A stretch of 64,000 nt of DNA, taken from assembly GCF_013408685.1 (NCBI RefSeq), contig NZ_JACBZY010000001.1:1612001-1676000 (forward strand), written 5' to 3'. Under the pieces are notes generated by a model, which searched no databases, was not told where the DNA came from, and saw only the letters and a list, made by a program, of their open reading frames with translations. Origin of the DNA: Schumannella luteola. Lineage in GTDB: Bacteria > Actinomycetota > Actinomycetes > Actinomycetales > Microbacteriaceae. This document shows, one piece after another, positions 53,829 through 61,142 of this stretch (the stretch's first letter is position 1; every line of letters starts with the position of its first letter). Made by a program: the position numbers and the translations under genes.

Positions 53829-53929
53829 GTTCGTTGACGGGTCACAACGGTCGACCCCCGAACTGGTGCCACGAGACCTGATCCGGTTCTGTTCCCGTTC
53901 ACCATTCCGCGCGGGCGCGTTCATCCTGC
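53829..53929 (+). promoter_or_regulatory. candidate PHO-box cluster upstream of the phosphate locus
   Basis: GTTC-type units recur at 11-base spacing: GTTCGTTGACG (53829) with GGTCACAACGG (53840), and GTTCTGTTCCC (53886) with GTTCACCATTC (53897) and, two periods on, GTTCATCCTGC (53919). Actinobacterial PhoP sites are direct repeats of GTTCACC-type 11-mers, so this matches in both sequence and period. Another GGTCACA lies at 53801, out of phase. It precedes a gene set containing pst genes. Confidence 0.5.
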
Positions 53930-53981
53930 GGCTCGAATCTTCCTTCGCCCCACCCGAATCCGAGCCCGAAGGATGTGCCCG

Positions 53982-54554
53982 ATGGCCTCTGCCGCGCGCA
54001 TCGTCGTCACGACCTTCGACTCCGTCGCCAGCCCCAAGATCACCCCGTGGCGCGAGCACTCGAGCCGCGTCGCCGGCGTCGTGCTGGGCGTCGACGGCCG
54101 CCCGGCCCGACCGCTGGCCGAGCTCGGCCCGACGCCTGCCGGTCTCGCCGGAGATCGCCCCGCGCCGCGCCCGAACGGCATCGCCCGTGTCGTCATCGAC
54201 GCCGACCGCGGCGCGCAGCCGGCCGTCTGGCACCTCGCCGGCTCGAACCACCGCATGCTCGCCCGCAGCGTCGCCGTCTTCGAGTCGGCCGCCGCGGCGG
54301 TCGCCGACGCCACCGCCGTGCTCGCCGACGTCACCGCGCTCGACCCGCGCCTCGTGCGCGACCTCAACGGCTCGGCGCTCGGCTGGTTCCTGCGGCGCGA
54401 CGACGAGCCCGTCATCGCCTGCGCGCGCTGGTACTCGACCGATCGCGACCGCCGCAAGTCGCTGCTCGCGGCGCTCGAGGCGCTCGTGATCGCGACCGTC
54501 GCCCCGGTCGCGCGGGTGTCGCACCCGCAGCTCGGGCGCGGCGCCCGGGTGTGA
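53982..54554 (+). CDS. hypothetical protein at the head of the phosphate locus
   Basis: 190 residues, soluble, with no signal or membrane helix. Two parts share a loose pattern of a strand pair and a helix: VWHLAGSNHRMLARSVAVFESAAAAVADA at about residues 75-105 and GWFLRRDDEPVIACARWYSTDRDRRKSLLAALEAL near 130-165. This recalls DUF1508/YegP-type repeats, but weakly. I do not assign a function. I chose the ATG at 53982 (GAAGG 9 bases upstream) over the ATG at 53973. Its stop overlaps the kinase start as GTGTGA, so the two are translationally coupled and may act together. Confidence 0.7.
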   Translation: MASAARIVVTTFDSVASPKITPWREHSSRVAGVVLGVDGRPARPLAELGPTPAGLAGDRPAPRPNGIARVVIDADRGAQPAVWHLAGSNHRMLARSVAVFESAAAAVADATAVLADVTALDPRLVRDLNGSALGWFLRRDDEPVIACARWYSTDRDRRKSLLAALEALVIATVAPVARVSHPQLGRGARV

Positions 54555-56599
54555 GCTCGCCCGCGGACCCGAGCATGTCGTCGGATGCGGGATCCTCGTC
54601 CTCGGCGGATCCCGACCTGATCGGCGGCTACCGCCTGGGCGAGCTGAGCGGCAGCGGTGCGACGGCATCCGTCTTCGCGGCGACGCACGTCGCGACGGGG
54701 GAGCGGGCGGCGCTGAAGGTGCTGCATCCCCACCTCTCCGTGCGCGCGATCGACCGCGAGCGCTTCCTCGCGGGAGCGCAGCACCGCGTCGCGCACCCGA
54801 ACGTCATCGCGATCCGCGGAGCGGGGGAGCAGCGCTCGGGCGAGACGGTCGTCTGCTGGATCGCGCTCGACTGGGCCGACGGCGAGCCGCTCGCCCGGCG
54901 GCTGCGTCGCGCCGCGCTCGCGCCGATCGAGGTGCGCGAGCTCGCGGACGGGCTGCTCTCCGCTCTCTCTGCCGTGCACGCCTCGGGGCTGGTGCATCGC
55001 GACGTGTCGACCTCGAACGTGCTGGTGCCGGCATCCGGTCCCGTCCGCGCGGCCGACGTGCAGCTCATCGACGTCGATCGGCTGGCCTGGTCGGGCGAGG
55101 CGAGCCTCGGCGACGACGTGCTCGGGCTCGACCCGACGGCGGAGCCGGATGGCGACGTCGATCGGGGAGCGGGCTCGGAGCCCGAGTCGCGCACGGCGCC
55201 GCGCGTCGTCGCGAACCCCGACTTCGCCGCACCCGAGCAGCTCGCCGGCCTGCCGCTCGACCGCCGCGGCGACCTGTTCTCGGCGGCCGCGGTGCTCTTC
55301 GCCGCCGCGACCGGGCTCCCGCCCTACCGCGGAGCCCGGCGCGACGCCCTGCTGGCGGGCGGGGTGCTGACGCCGCCGATCGCCTCGGTCGACGGAGCTG
55401 ACGTGCCGATCGAGGTGGATCGTGTGCTCGCCGAGGCGCTCTCCGCGTCGCCGCTGCGGCGTCCGCGCGACGCCGAGGAGCTGCGGCGGCGGATGGTGGA
55501 TGCGCTCGCGAGCCTCGGTCCGATCGCAGACGCCTCGGCGGGGCCCGCAGGAGCGACCGACACGAGCGGACGGACGGCAGGACCCCTCGGGCGCACGGCG
55601 ACCGGAATCGGGCCGGCGACCGGCGCGGACGCCCCGACACGCGTGCTCGACGCGGGCGGTGCGCCCGTGGCATCCGGGGCTTCAGCGGGCGCCGCCGCCA
55701 CGGGCGCTGCGGCGTCGCGCGACGCGCGCACCGAGATCGTGCAGCGGCGCACCAGGCCGATCGCGACGGCAGGATCGACGAGCGCCGCCTGCCTCGGCGC
55801 CGGAGCCGAGCGCGCGGCATCCACCGCAGCGCCGTCCGGCACCGACCCGACCTCCTCGGGCGCCGCACACCCCGTCGGCTCGCCCGCCCGCGGTCGCGGC
55901 GGCCTCATCGCCGCCGTCGCCATCCTGCTCGGCGTCGCGGGCATCGCGACCCTGCCGGCGCTCGCCGACGCCGGCGGCGGCCGTGACTCGGTGCGCGAGC
56001 ACGGCACGATCTCGGCGAGCCCCACAGCCTCGGCGAGCGCCTCCGCCCGGCCGACCCGGGCGGCGCAGCAGCCGACCGCGCCGACGGCGGCGCTCGACGT
56101 CGTGCTGCCCGATCTCGCCGGCATGGGTCTGGGCGAGGCCACCTCACGCCTGGCCGAGCTCGGGCTCGCGGTCGGCGTGGTGAGCGAGAGCGACTCGCCG
56201 CAGGCGCAGAGCACCGTGCTGAGCGCCCCGGCCACGGCCGTGGCGGGCTCGCGCGTCGACCTGGTCGTCGCCTCGGGCCGCAACCGGGTGCCCGAGGTCT
56301 CCGGTCTCACCGTCGCCGCCGCGCAGGACGCCCTGACCGCGGCCGGCTTCGGCTCGAACGTCACCGGCGCCGCAGCCGGGTCGGGCTCCGGCTCGGGCTC
56401 CGGCTCGGGCGGCAGCACCGGCGCCGGCACCGGCGACTCCGGCACGGCCCTCGTCGCCACCGGCACGAGCCCGATCGCGGGCACCTCGGTCGCGATCGGC
56501 ACCGTCATCGAGCTGCGCGTCACGAGCCGTGCGCCCAGCGCGAGCCCGTCGCCGGCGCGCCCCTCGCCGTCCCCGTCAGCGGCCAGGGGGCCTTCATGA
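54551..56599 (+). CDS. PASTA-domain Ser/Thr protein kinase with altered catalytic residues
   Basis: 682 residues in the PknB layout: N-terminal kinase domain, an Ala/Thr-rich linker, one membrane helix at about 450-475, and two extracellular PASTA repeats (VVLPDLAGMGLGEATSRLAELG and RVPEVSGLTVAAAQDALTAAGF). Present are the Gly loop (LSGSGATASVF), the Lys in AALKVLH, HRDVSTSNV and DFAAPEQ. Two canonical residues differ: the helix-C Glu position reads FLAGAQ, and the Mg-binding DFG reads DVD (LIDVDRLAW). It may be weakly active or a pseudokinase. PASTA repeats bind peptidoglycan fragments in relatives. Its position directly before pstC is unusual. Confidence 0.87.
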   Translation: MSSPADPSMSSDAGSSSSADPDLIGGYRLGELSGSGATASVFAATHVATGERAALKVLHPHLSVRAIDRERFLAGAQHRVAHPNVIAIRGAGEQRSGETVVCWIALDWADGEPLARRLRRAALAPIEVRELADGLLSALSAVHASGLVHRDVSTSNVLVPASGPVRAADVQLIDVDRLAWSGEASLGDDVLGLDPTAEPDGDVDRGAGSEPESRTAPRVVANPDFAAPEQLAGLPLDRRGDLFSAAAVLFAAATGLPPYRGARRDALLAGGVLTPPIASVDGADVPIEVDRVLAEALSASPLRRPRDAEELRRRMVDALASLGPIADASAGPAGATDTSGRTAGPLGRTATGIGPATGADAPTRVLDAGGAPVASGASAGAAATGAAASRDARTEIVQRRTRPIATAGSTSAACLGAGAERAASTAAPSGTDPTSSGAAHPVGSPARGRGGLIAAVAILLGVAGIATLPALADAGGGRDSVREHGTISASPTASASASARPTRAAQQPTAPTAALDVVLPDLAGMGLGEATSRLAELGLAVGVVSESDSPQAQSTVLSAPATAVAGSRVDLVVASGRNRVPEVSGLTVAAAQDALTAAGFGSNVTGAAAGSGSGSGSGSGGSTGAGTGDSGTALVATGTSPIAGTSVAIGTVIELRVTSRAPSASPSPARPSPSPSAARGPS

Positions 56600-56613
56600 C
56601 CTGGACTCCTCGT

Positions 56614-56635
56614 GTTCACCTGCCGCGGTTCAACT
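56614..56635 (+). promoter_or_regulatory. possible PHO-type half-sites before pstC
   Basis: GTTCACC at 56614 and GTTCAAC at 56628 lie in the 175-base space between the kinase gene and pstC. Their 14-base spacing does not match the 11-base period, so this is weak support for a second PhoP-type site. Confidence 0.25.
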
Positions 56636-56774
56636 GTCTCGACCCTGCTGGGAATCCGGGCGGAACCGCCCTGGCGTCCCCGCTCGACAGCTCACCGGGA
56701 TCGCTCTCCGCGCCCGCCCCGCGCTCGCCGCGGCCCCGACTCATCCGCCCCGCACTCCACCCGAGGATCCGCTC

Positions 56775-57761
56775 GTGACCGCCGCTGACATCCGCCCGCG
56801 CTCGCTGCGCACGCGTCCGTCGTTCGCCGACGCCGTCTTCCGCCGCACCGCTTTCTCGGCCGGGGGCATCACGGTCGCGATCATGCTCGCCGTCGGCCTG
56901 TTCCTGTCGCTGCGCGGTGCGCAGGCGATCGGCGCCGCCGGCCCGTCGTTCCTGTTCGAGCAGCAGTGGTCGCCCGAGACGAAGCACTTCGGCATCGCGG
57001 CGGTGCTCTTCGGCACGGTTACGATCGCGATCGTCGCGATGTGCGTGAGCGTTCCGCTCGCGCTCGGCACGGCGCTGCTGATCTCCGAGATCGCCCGCGG
57101 CCGGCTGCGCGGCCTGCTCGTCACGCTCGTCGACCTGATGGCCGCCGTGCCGAGTGTCGTGTTCGGGCTGTGGGGCCTGTTCTTCCTGCAGGACAACATC
57201 ATCCCGGTGTCGCGCTGGCTCTCGACCTACGTCGGCTGGGCCCTGCCCTTCCTGCGGGTGACGGATGCGCAGGGTCACGCCCTCAGCGATGACAGCGCCT
57301 TCACCTCGTCGGCCTTCATCGCCGGCATCATCGTGGGCCTGATGGTCGTGCCGACGCAGACCTCGGTCATGCGCGAGGCCTTCTCGCAGGCGCCCGTCGG
57401 CGAGCGCGAAGGCGCCCTGGCGCTCGGCGCGACCCGCTGGGGCATGATCCGCGCGGTCGTGCTGCCCTTCGGCCGCGGCGGCGTGATCGGCGCGACCATG
57501 CTCGGACTGGGCCGTGCGCTCGGCGAGACGATCGCGGTCTACATGATCATCTCGCCGCTGTTCAGCTTCAACTGGGAGGTGCTGAAGACCGGCGGCAACT
57601 CGGTCTCGGCGCTGATCGCGCTGCGCTACGGCGAGTCGAGCCAGTTCGGCCTGTCGGCGCTCATGGCCGCGGGCCTCGCGCTGTTCCTCATCACCCTGGT
57701 GATCAACTTCGGCGCCTCGCTGGTCGTCGCCCGCTCGCGCTCCGGCGCCCAGACCAACTGA
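56775..57761 (+). CDS. pstC: phosphate ABC transporter permease PstC
   Basis: 328 residues with six membrane helices. The ABC permease EAA loop is EREGALALGATRWGMIRAVVLPFGRGGVIGATMLGLGRALGETIAVYMI near residues 215-262, with GETIA typical of PstC. The periplasmic loop between helices 1 and 2 (FEQQWSPETKHFGI) is also characteristic. With PstA it forms the membrane channel for phosphate taken from a PstS-type binding protein. The GTG at 56775 has GAGGA 8 bases upstream. It is 7 bases upstream of pstA. The ATPase gene pstB is not within the window. Confidence 0.92.
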   Translation: MTAADIRPRSLRTRPSFADAVFRRTAFSAGGITVAIMLAVGLFLSLRGAQAIGAAGPSFLFEQQWSPETKHFGIAAVLFGTVTIAIVAMCVSVPLALGTALLISEIARGRLRGLLVTLVDLMAAVPSVVFGLWGLFFLQDNIIPVSRWLSTYVGWALPFLRVTDAQGHALSDDSAFTSSAFIAGIIVGLMVVPTQTSVMREAFSQAPVGEREGALALGATRWGMIRAVVLPFGRGGVIGATMLGLGRALGETIAVYMIISPLFSFNWEVLKTGGNSVSALIALRYGESSQFGLSALMAAGLALFLITLVINFGASLVVARSRSGAQTN

Positions 57762-57768
57762 CACCGCC

Positions 57769-59277
57769 ATGACACTGCAGCAGGTCGACCCGCAGCTCCT
57801 CCTCGAGGAGATCCGCGCCGAGATGGAGCCCGAGCTCCCCGCCCCGACGCGCCCGGTGCGCCCGGCGCCGCGCGTCCCCCCGCGCACGAGCATCCCCGAT
57901 CTGACGGATGTGCCCGAGCCGCCGCGACGCGGGCTCGGCAAGTCGACGCTGGCGGCGAAGTTCGACGCGATCGGCTCGATCGTCGCCGCGATCTGCTTCA
58001 CCGCGCTCATCTACTGGTGGTTCAGCCCGCTGACCGGCGCCTTCGGCGCGCTCGTCATCGGCTACGTCGTCTTCCTCGGCTTCTACGCCCTGCTGGTCGC
58101 GATCGGCAGCGATCGCCGCGCCGTCACCGACCGCCTCATGACGGTGCTGATGATCAGCGCCGGCGTCGTGCTGTTCACGGCGCTCGTCTTCGTCGTCGGC
58201 TTCACGCTCGTGCGCGGCTCCGACGCGCTCGGCCACCTGAACTTCTTCACGCAGACGATGGAGTTCGCCGGCCCGCTCGACCCGCTGACCGACGGCGGCA
58301 TCCTGCACGCGATCCTCGGCACGCTCATCCAGATCAGCATCGCCCTCGTGATCACGGTGCCCCTCGGCATCCTCACCGCGGTGTTCCTCAACGAGGTCGG
58401 CGGGCGCTTCGCGCGGTTCGTGCGCACGATCTCGGATGCGATGACCGCGCTGCCCTCGATCGTCGCCGGTCTCTTCGTCTACGCCGCGATCGTGCAGCTG
58501 GTCACGCACCAGCGCTCGGGCTTCGCCGCGTCGATGGCGATCACTGTGATGATGCTGCCGATCGTCATCCGCGCCTCCGATGTGGTGCTGCGCCTCGTCG
58601 CCGGCAATCTGCGCGAAGCCTCGTACGCGCTCGGCGCGAACCGCTGGAAGACGGTGTGGCACGTCGTGCTGCCGACGGCCCGCTCGGGTCTCGTGACCGC
58701 CGTCATCCTCGGAACCGCGCGCGGCATCGGCGAGACCTCGCCCGTGCTGCTGACCTCGGGCGTCACCGCGGTGATGAACCTCAACCCCTTCAGCGGGCCG
58801 ATGATCTCGCTGCCGCTGCAGGTCTTCGAGTTCGTGAAGTCGCCCGAGCCGACCATGATCGCCCGCGGATTCGGAACCGCCGCCGCGCTCGTGCTGCTCG
58901 TGCTGCTGCTGTTCCTCGTCGCCCGCGTCATCGGCGGGCGCCCGCCGGGCGTGCAGTCGACCGGCGAGCGCCGCCGTGCCGCGCAGCGCTCGCGTGACGA
59001 CCTCGAGCGGATGACGTCGGCCGCGGCCGCCGTGTCGCTCGCGTCGGTCTCGGCGCACGTCGTCGCCACCGAGTTCGACCCGCTGCCGTTCGAGCCGGAG
59101 GCGGAGCCCGACCCGGGTTCCGACGCGGCCATCGAGGCGGAGCTGGGCGCCGTGCCGCCGGCCGTGCCCGCCGCAGAGCCCGCGACCAGCAGCGCTGCAT
59201 CACCCGACACCGCATCGCCATCCAGCACAGCCGCATCACCCGACACCGCATCCGACTCCGAGGAGACCCCGCGATGA
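57769..59277 (+). CDS. pstA: phosphate ABC transporter permease PstA, enlarged
   Basis: 502 residues, well above the roughly 280-300 usual for PstA. A 60-residue Pro-rich cytoplasmic start and two additional membrane helices (IGSIVAAICFTALIYWW, LVIGYVVFLGFYALLVAIG) precede the standard permease part, which starts near residue 120. The EAA loop is REASYALGANRWKTVWHVVLPTARSGLVTAVILGTARGIGETSPVLL. The last 110 residues are a charged Ala/Ser/Pro tail with short repeats. Homology to PstA is clear; the added helices may dock a partner such as the membrane-anchored binding proteins downstream. It overlaps pstS as ATGA. Confidence 0.88.
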   Translation: MTLQQVDPQLLLEEIRAEMEPELPAPTRPVRPAPRVPPRTSIPDLTDVPEPPRRGLGKSTLAAKFDAIGSIVAAICFTALIYWWFSPLTGAFGALVIGYVVFLGFYALLVAIGSDRRAVTDRLMTVLMISAGVVLFTALVFVVGFTLVRGSDALGHLNFFTQTMEFAGPLDPLTDGGILHAILGTLIQISIALVITVPLGILTAVFLNEVGGRFARFVRTISDAMTALPSIVAGLFVYAAIVQLVTHQRSGFAASMAITVMMLPIVIRASDVVLRLVAGNLREASYALGANRWKTVWHVVLPTARSGLVTAVILGTARGIGETSPVLLTSGVTAVMNLNPFSGPMISLPLQVFEFVKSPEPTMIARGFGTAAALVLLVLLLFLVARVIGGRPPGVQSTGERRRAAQRSRDDLERMTSAAAAVSLASVSAHVVATEFDPLPFEPEAEPDPGSDAAIEAELGAVPPAVPAAEPATSSAASPDTASPSSTAASPDTASDSEETPR

Positions 59278-60908
59278 TCCGCACGACCGCCCGGCGCCTC
59301 GTCGCCGCCGCGATCTCCACCGTGGCGCTCGCCGCGCTGATCTCGGTCGGCTCCGGGGCGACCGGCCCCGCGCACGCCGCGAGCTACGTCGCGATCTCGG
59401 GCTCCGGCTCGACCTGGTCGCAGAACGCCCTCGACCAGTGGCGCCGCAACGTCGCCACCAACTACGGCATGCAGGTGAACTACAACGGCACCGGCTCGTC
59501 GGCCGGCCGCACCGACTTCATCAACGGCACCGTCGACTATGCGGTGAGCGAGATCCCGTTCCAGACCGTGCCCGACGTCCCCGGCGCGCAGCCCGAGAAC
59601 CCCGAGGCGGGCAGCTTCGCCTACATGCCGATCGTCGCGGGCGGCACGTCGTTCATGTACAACCTCAAGATCGGCGGCAAGCGCGTCACCAACCTGCGCC
59701 TGTCGGGCGACACGATCACGAAGATCTTCACCAACCAGATCACCAACTGGAACGACAAGGCGATCGCGGCCGACAACCCGGGTCTCGCGATGCCGAACAA
59801 GGCGATCACGCCGGTCGTGCGCTCCGACGGCTCGGGTTCGACGGCGCAGTTCACGCTCTGGATGGCGAAGCAGTACCAGTCGCAGTGGTCCGCCTTCTCG
59901 GGCCGCAGCGGTCTCACCTCGCAGTACCCCGTGAAGGGCGCGATCAAGGCGCAGAACGGCTCGCTCGGCGTCGCCGGCTACGTCAGCCAGAGCTACGGCG
60001 AGGGCGCGATCACCTACGTCGAGTACAGCTACGCGATGAAGTCCGGTTTCCCGGTCGCGAAGGTGCTCAACGCCTCCGGCTACTACGTCGAGCCGACCGC
60101 CGCCTCCGTCGCCGTCGCGCTCATGCAGGCCGGCATCAACAGCGATCTGACCCAGAACCTCGACGGCGTCTACACGAACGGCGACCCGCGCAACTACCCG
60201 CTGTCGAGCTACAGCTACATGATCGTGCCGCTCAAGGTGCGGGGCATCTTCACCGAGCAGAAGGGCACCACGCTCGGCACCTTCGCGAGTTACATGCTCT
60301 GCGAGGGTCAGCAGCAGGCCTCGGCGCTCGGCTACTCGCCGCTGCCGATGAACCTGGTGAAGGCTGGATTCACGCAGATCGCCCGCATCCCCGGCGCCGC
60401 GGGCGTCAACGTCGACATCAACAAGTGCAACAACCCGACCTTCAAGCCCGGTCAGAGCGAGCGTGACAACGTGCTCGCGCAGACCGCGCCGCAGCCGGCC
60501 GCCTGCGACAAGAAGGGGCCGGATCAGTGCACGACCGGCACCGCGGGCGCCAAGACCGACACCGCGGTCAGCGGCTCGGGCAAGGGCGGTTCGGCGTCGG
60601 GCGCCGGCGGCGGCGCGAGCGGATCGGGCGGATCGGGCGGCGCCGCTTCGGGCGCCGGCGGTGACGGCGCGACGACCGGCGACGGCGCGGGTGCGGCCGG
60701 GGGCGAGGCTCAGTACGACGAGAACGGCCAGCTGGTCAGCAGCACCAACGCGGGTGCCGTGTCGAAGCCCTACGAGCTGCCCTCCGACGGCTTCGGCGGA
60801 CCGCAGATCGCCATGGTGATCGGCGTGCTGCTGCTCGTCGGCGCCGTCGTGCTGCCGCCGCTGCTGTCACGGCGGATGCGTACCGCCGACCGCCGCCACG
60901 GGAGCTGA
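59274..60908 (+). CDS. pstS: PstS-type phosphate-binding protein with C-terminal membrane anchor
   Basis: 544 residues. A signal peptide (LVAAAISTVALAALISVGSG...AHA) without a lipobox is followed by a PstS domain: ISGSGSTWSQNALDQWRRN, a phosphate-loop-like GTGSSAGRTDFINGTVDYAVSEIPF, ITNWNDKAIAADNPG and VRSDGSGSTAQFTLW. Next come a Gly/Ser/Ala-rich spacer of about 90 residues, a membrane helix (GGPQIAMVIGVLLLVGAVVLPPLL) and a basic end (SRRMRTADRR). Anchoring by a C-terminal helix replaces the usual lipid anchor. GAGGAG precedes the ATG, which overlaps the pstA stop. A hairpin at 60937-60974 follows. Confidence 0.9.
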   Translation: MIRTTARRLVAAAISTVALAALISVGSGATGPAHAASYVAISGSGSTWSQNALDQWRRNVATNYGMQVNYNGTGSSAGRTDFINGTVDYAVSEIPFQTVPDVPGAQPENPEAGSFAYMPIVAGGTSFMYNLKIGGKRVTNLRLSGDTITKIFTNQITNWNDKAIAADNPGLAMPNKAITPVVRSDGSGSTAQFTLWMAKQYQSQWSAFSGRSGLTSQYPVKGAIKAQNGSLGVAGYVSQSYGEGAITYVEYSYAMKSGFPVAKVLNASGYYVEPTAASVAVALMQAGINSDLTQNLDGVYTNGDPRNYPLSSYSYMIVPLKVRGIFTEQKGTTLGTFASYMLCEGQQQASALGYSPLPMNLVKAGFTQIARIPGAAGVNVDINKCNNPTFKPGQSERDNVLAQTAPQPAACDKKGPDQCTTGTAGAKTDTAVSGSGKGGSASGAGGGASGSGGSGGAASGAGGDGATTGDGAGAAGGEAQYDENGQLVSSTNAGAVSKPYELPSDGFGGPQIAMVIGVLLLVGAVVLPPLLSRRMRTADRRHGS

Positions 60909-60936
60909 GGCTCCGCCTTCGCGCCCTCTCGCGCCC

Positions 60937-60974
60937 GGCTCGGCGGAGTCGTTGAGGACCGACCCCGCCGAGCC
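60937..60974 (+). terminator. terminator hairpin after pstS
   Basis: A 10-bp stem (GGCTCGGCGG, 60937-60946, with 60965-60974), one mismatch, then 3 more pairs. It lies 28 bases after the pstS stop and separates pstC-pstA-pstS from the next binding-protein gene. Confidence 0.55.
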
Positions 60975-61061
60975 GTCATCCGGCGTGCGCGCTCACCCGA
61001 GCAGCACCGCCACGCCGACGCACCCCTGAGCCGTTCAGCGGCGTGTGCTCCTTCCCCATCC

Positions 61062-61083
61062 GTTCACCGCGATGTCACTCACC
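61062..61083 (+). promoter_or_regulatory. possible PHO-type site before the 849-residue protein gene
   Basis: GTTCACCGCGA (61062-61072) is followed by TGTCACTCACC (61073-61083), similar to two adjacent 11-base PHO units, 60-80 bases before the GTG at 61143. Confidence 0.35.
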
Positions 61084-61142
61084 GCGCCGAGCCTTTCGTC
61101 GGATTCCTCGGGAGTCCGACCCGAACCCGCCTGGAGATCCTC

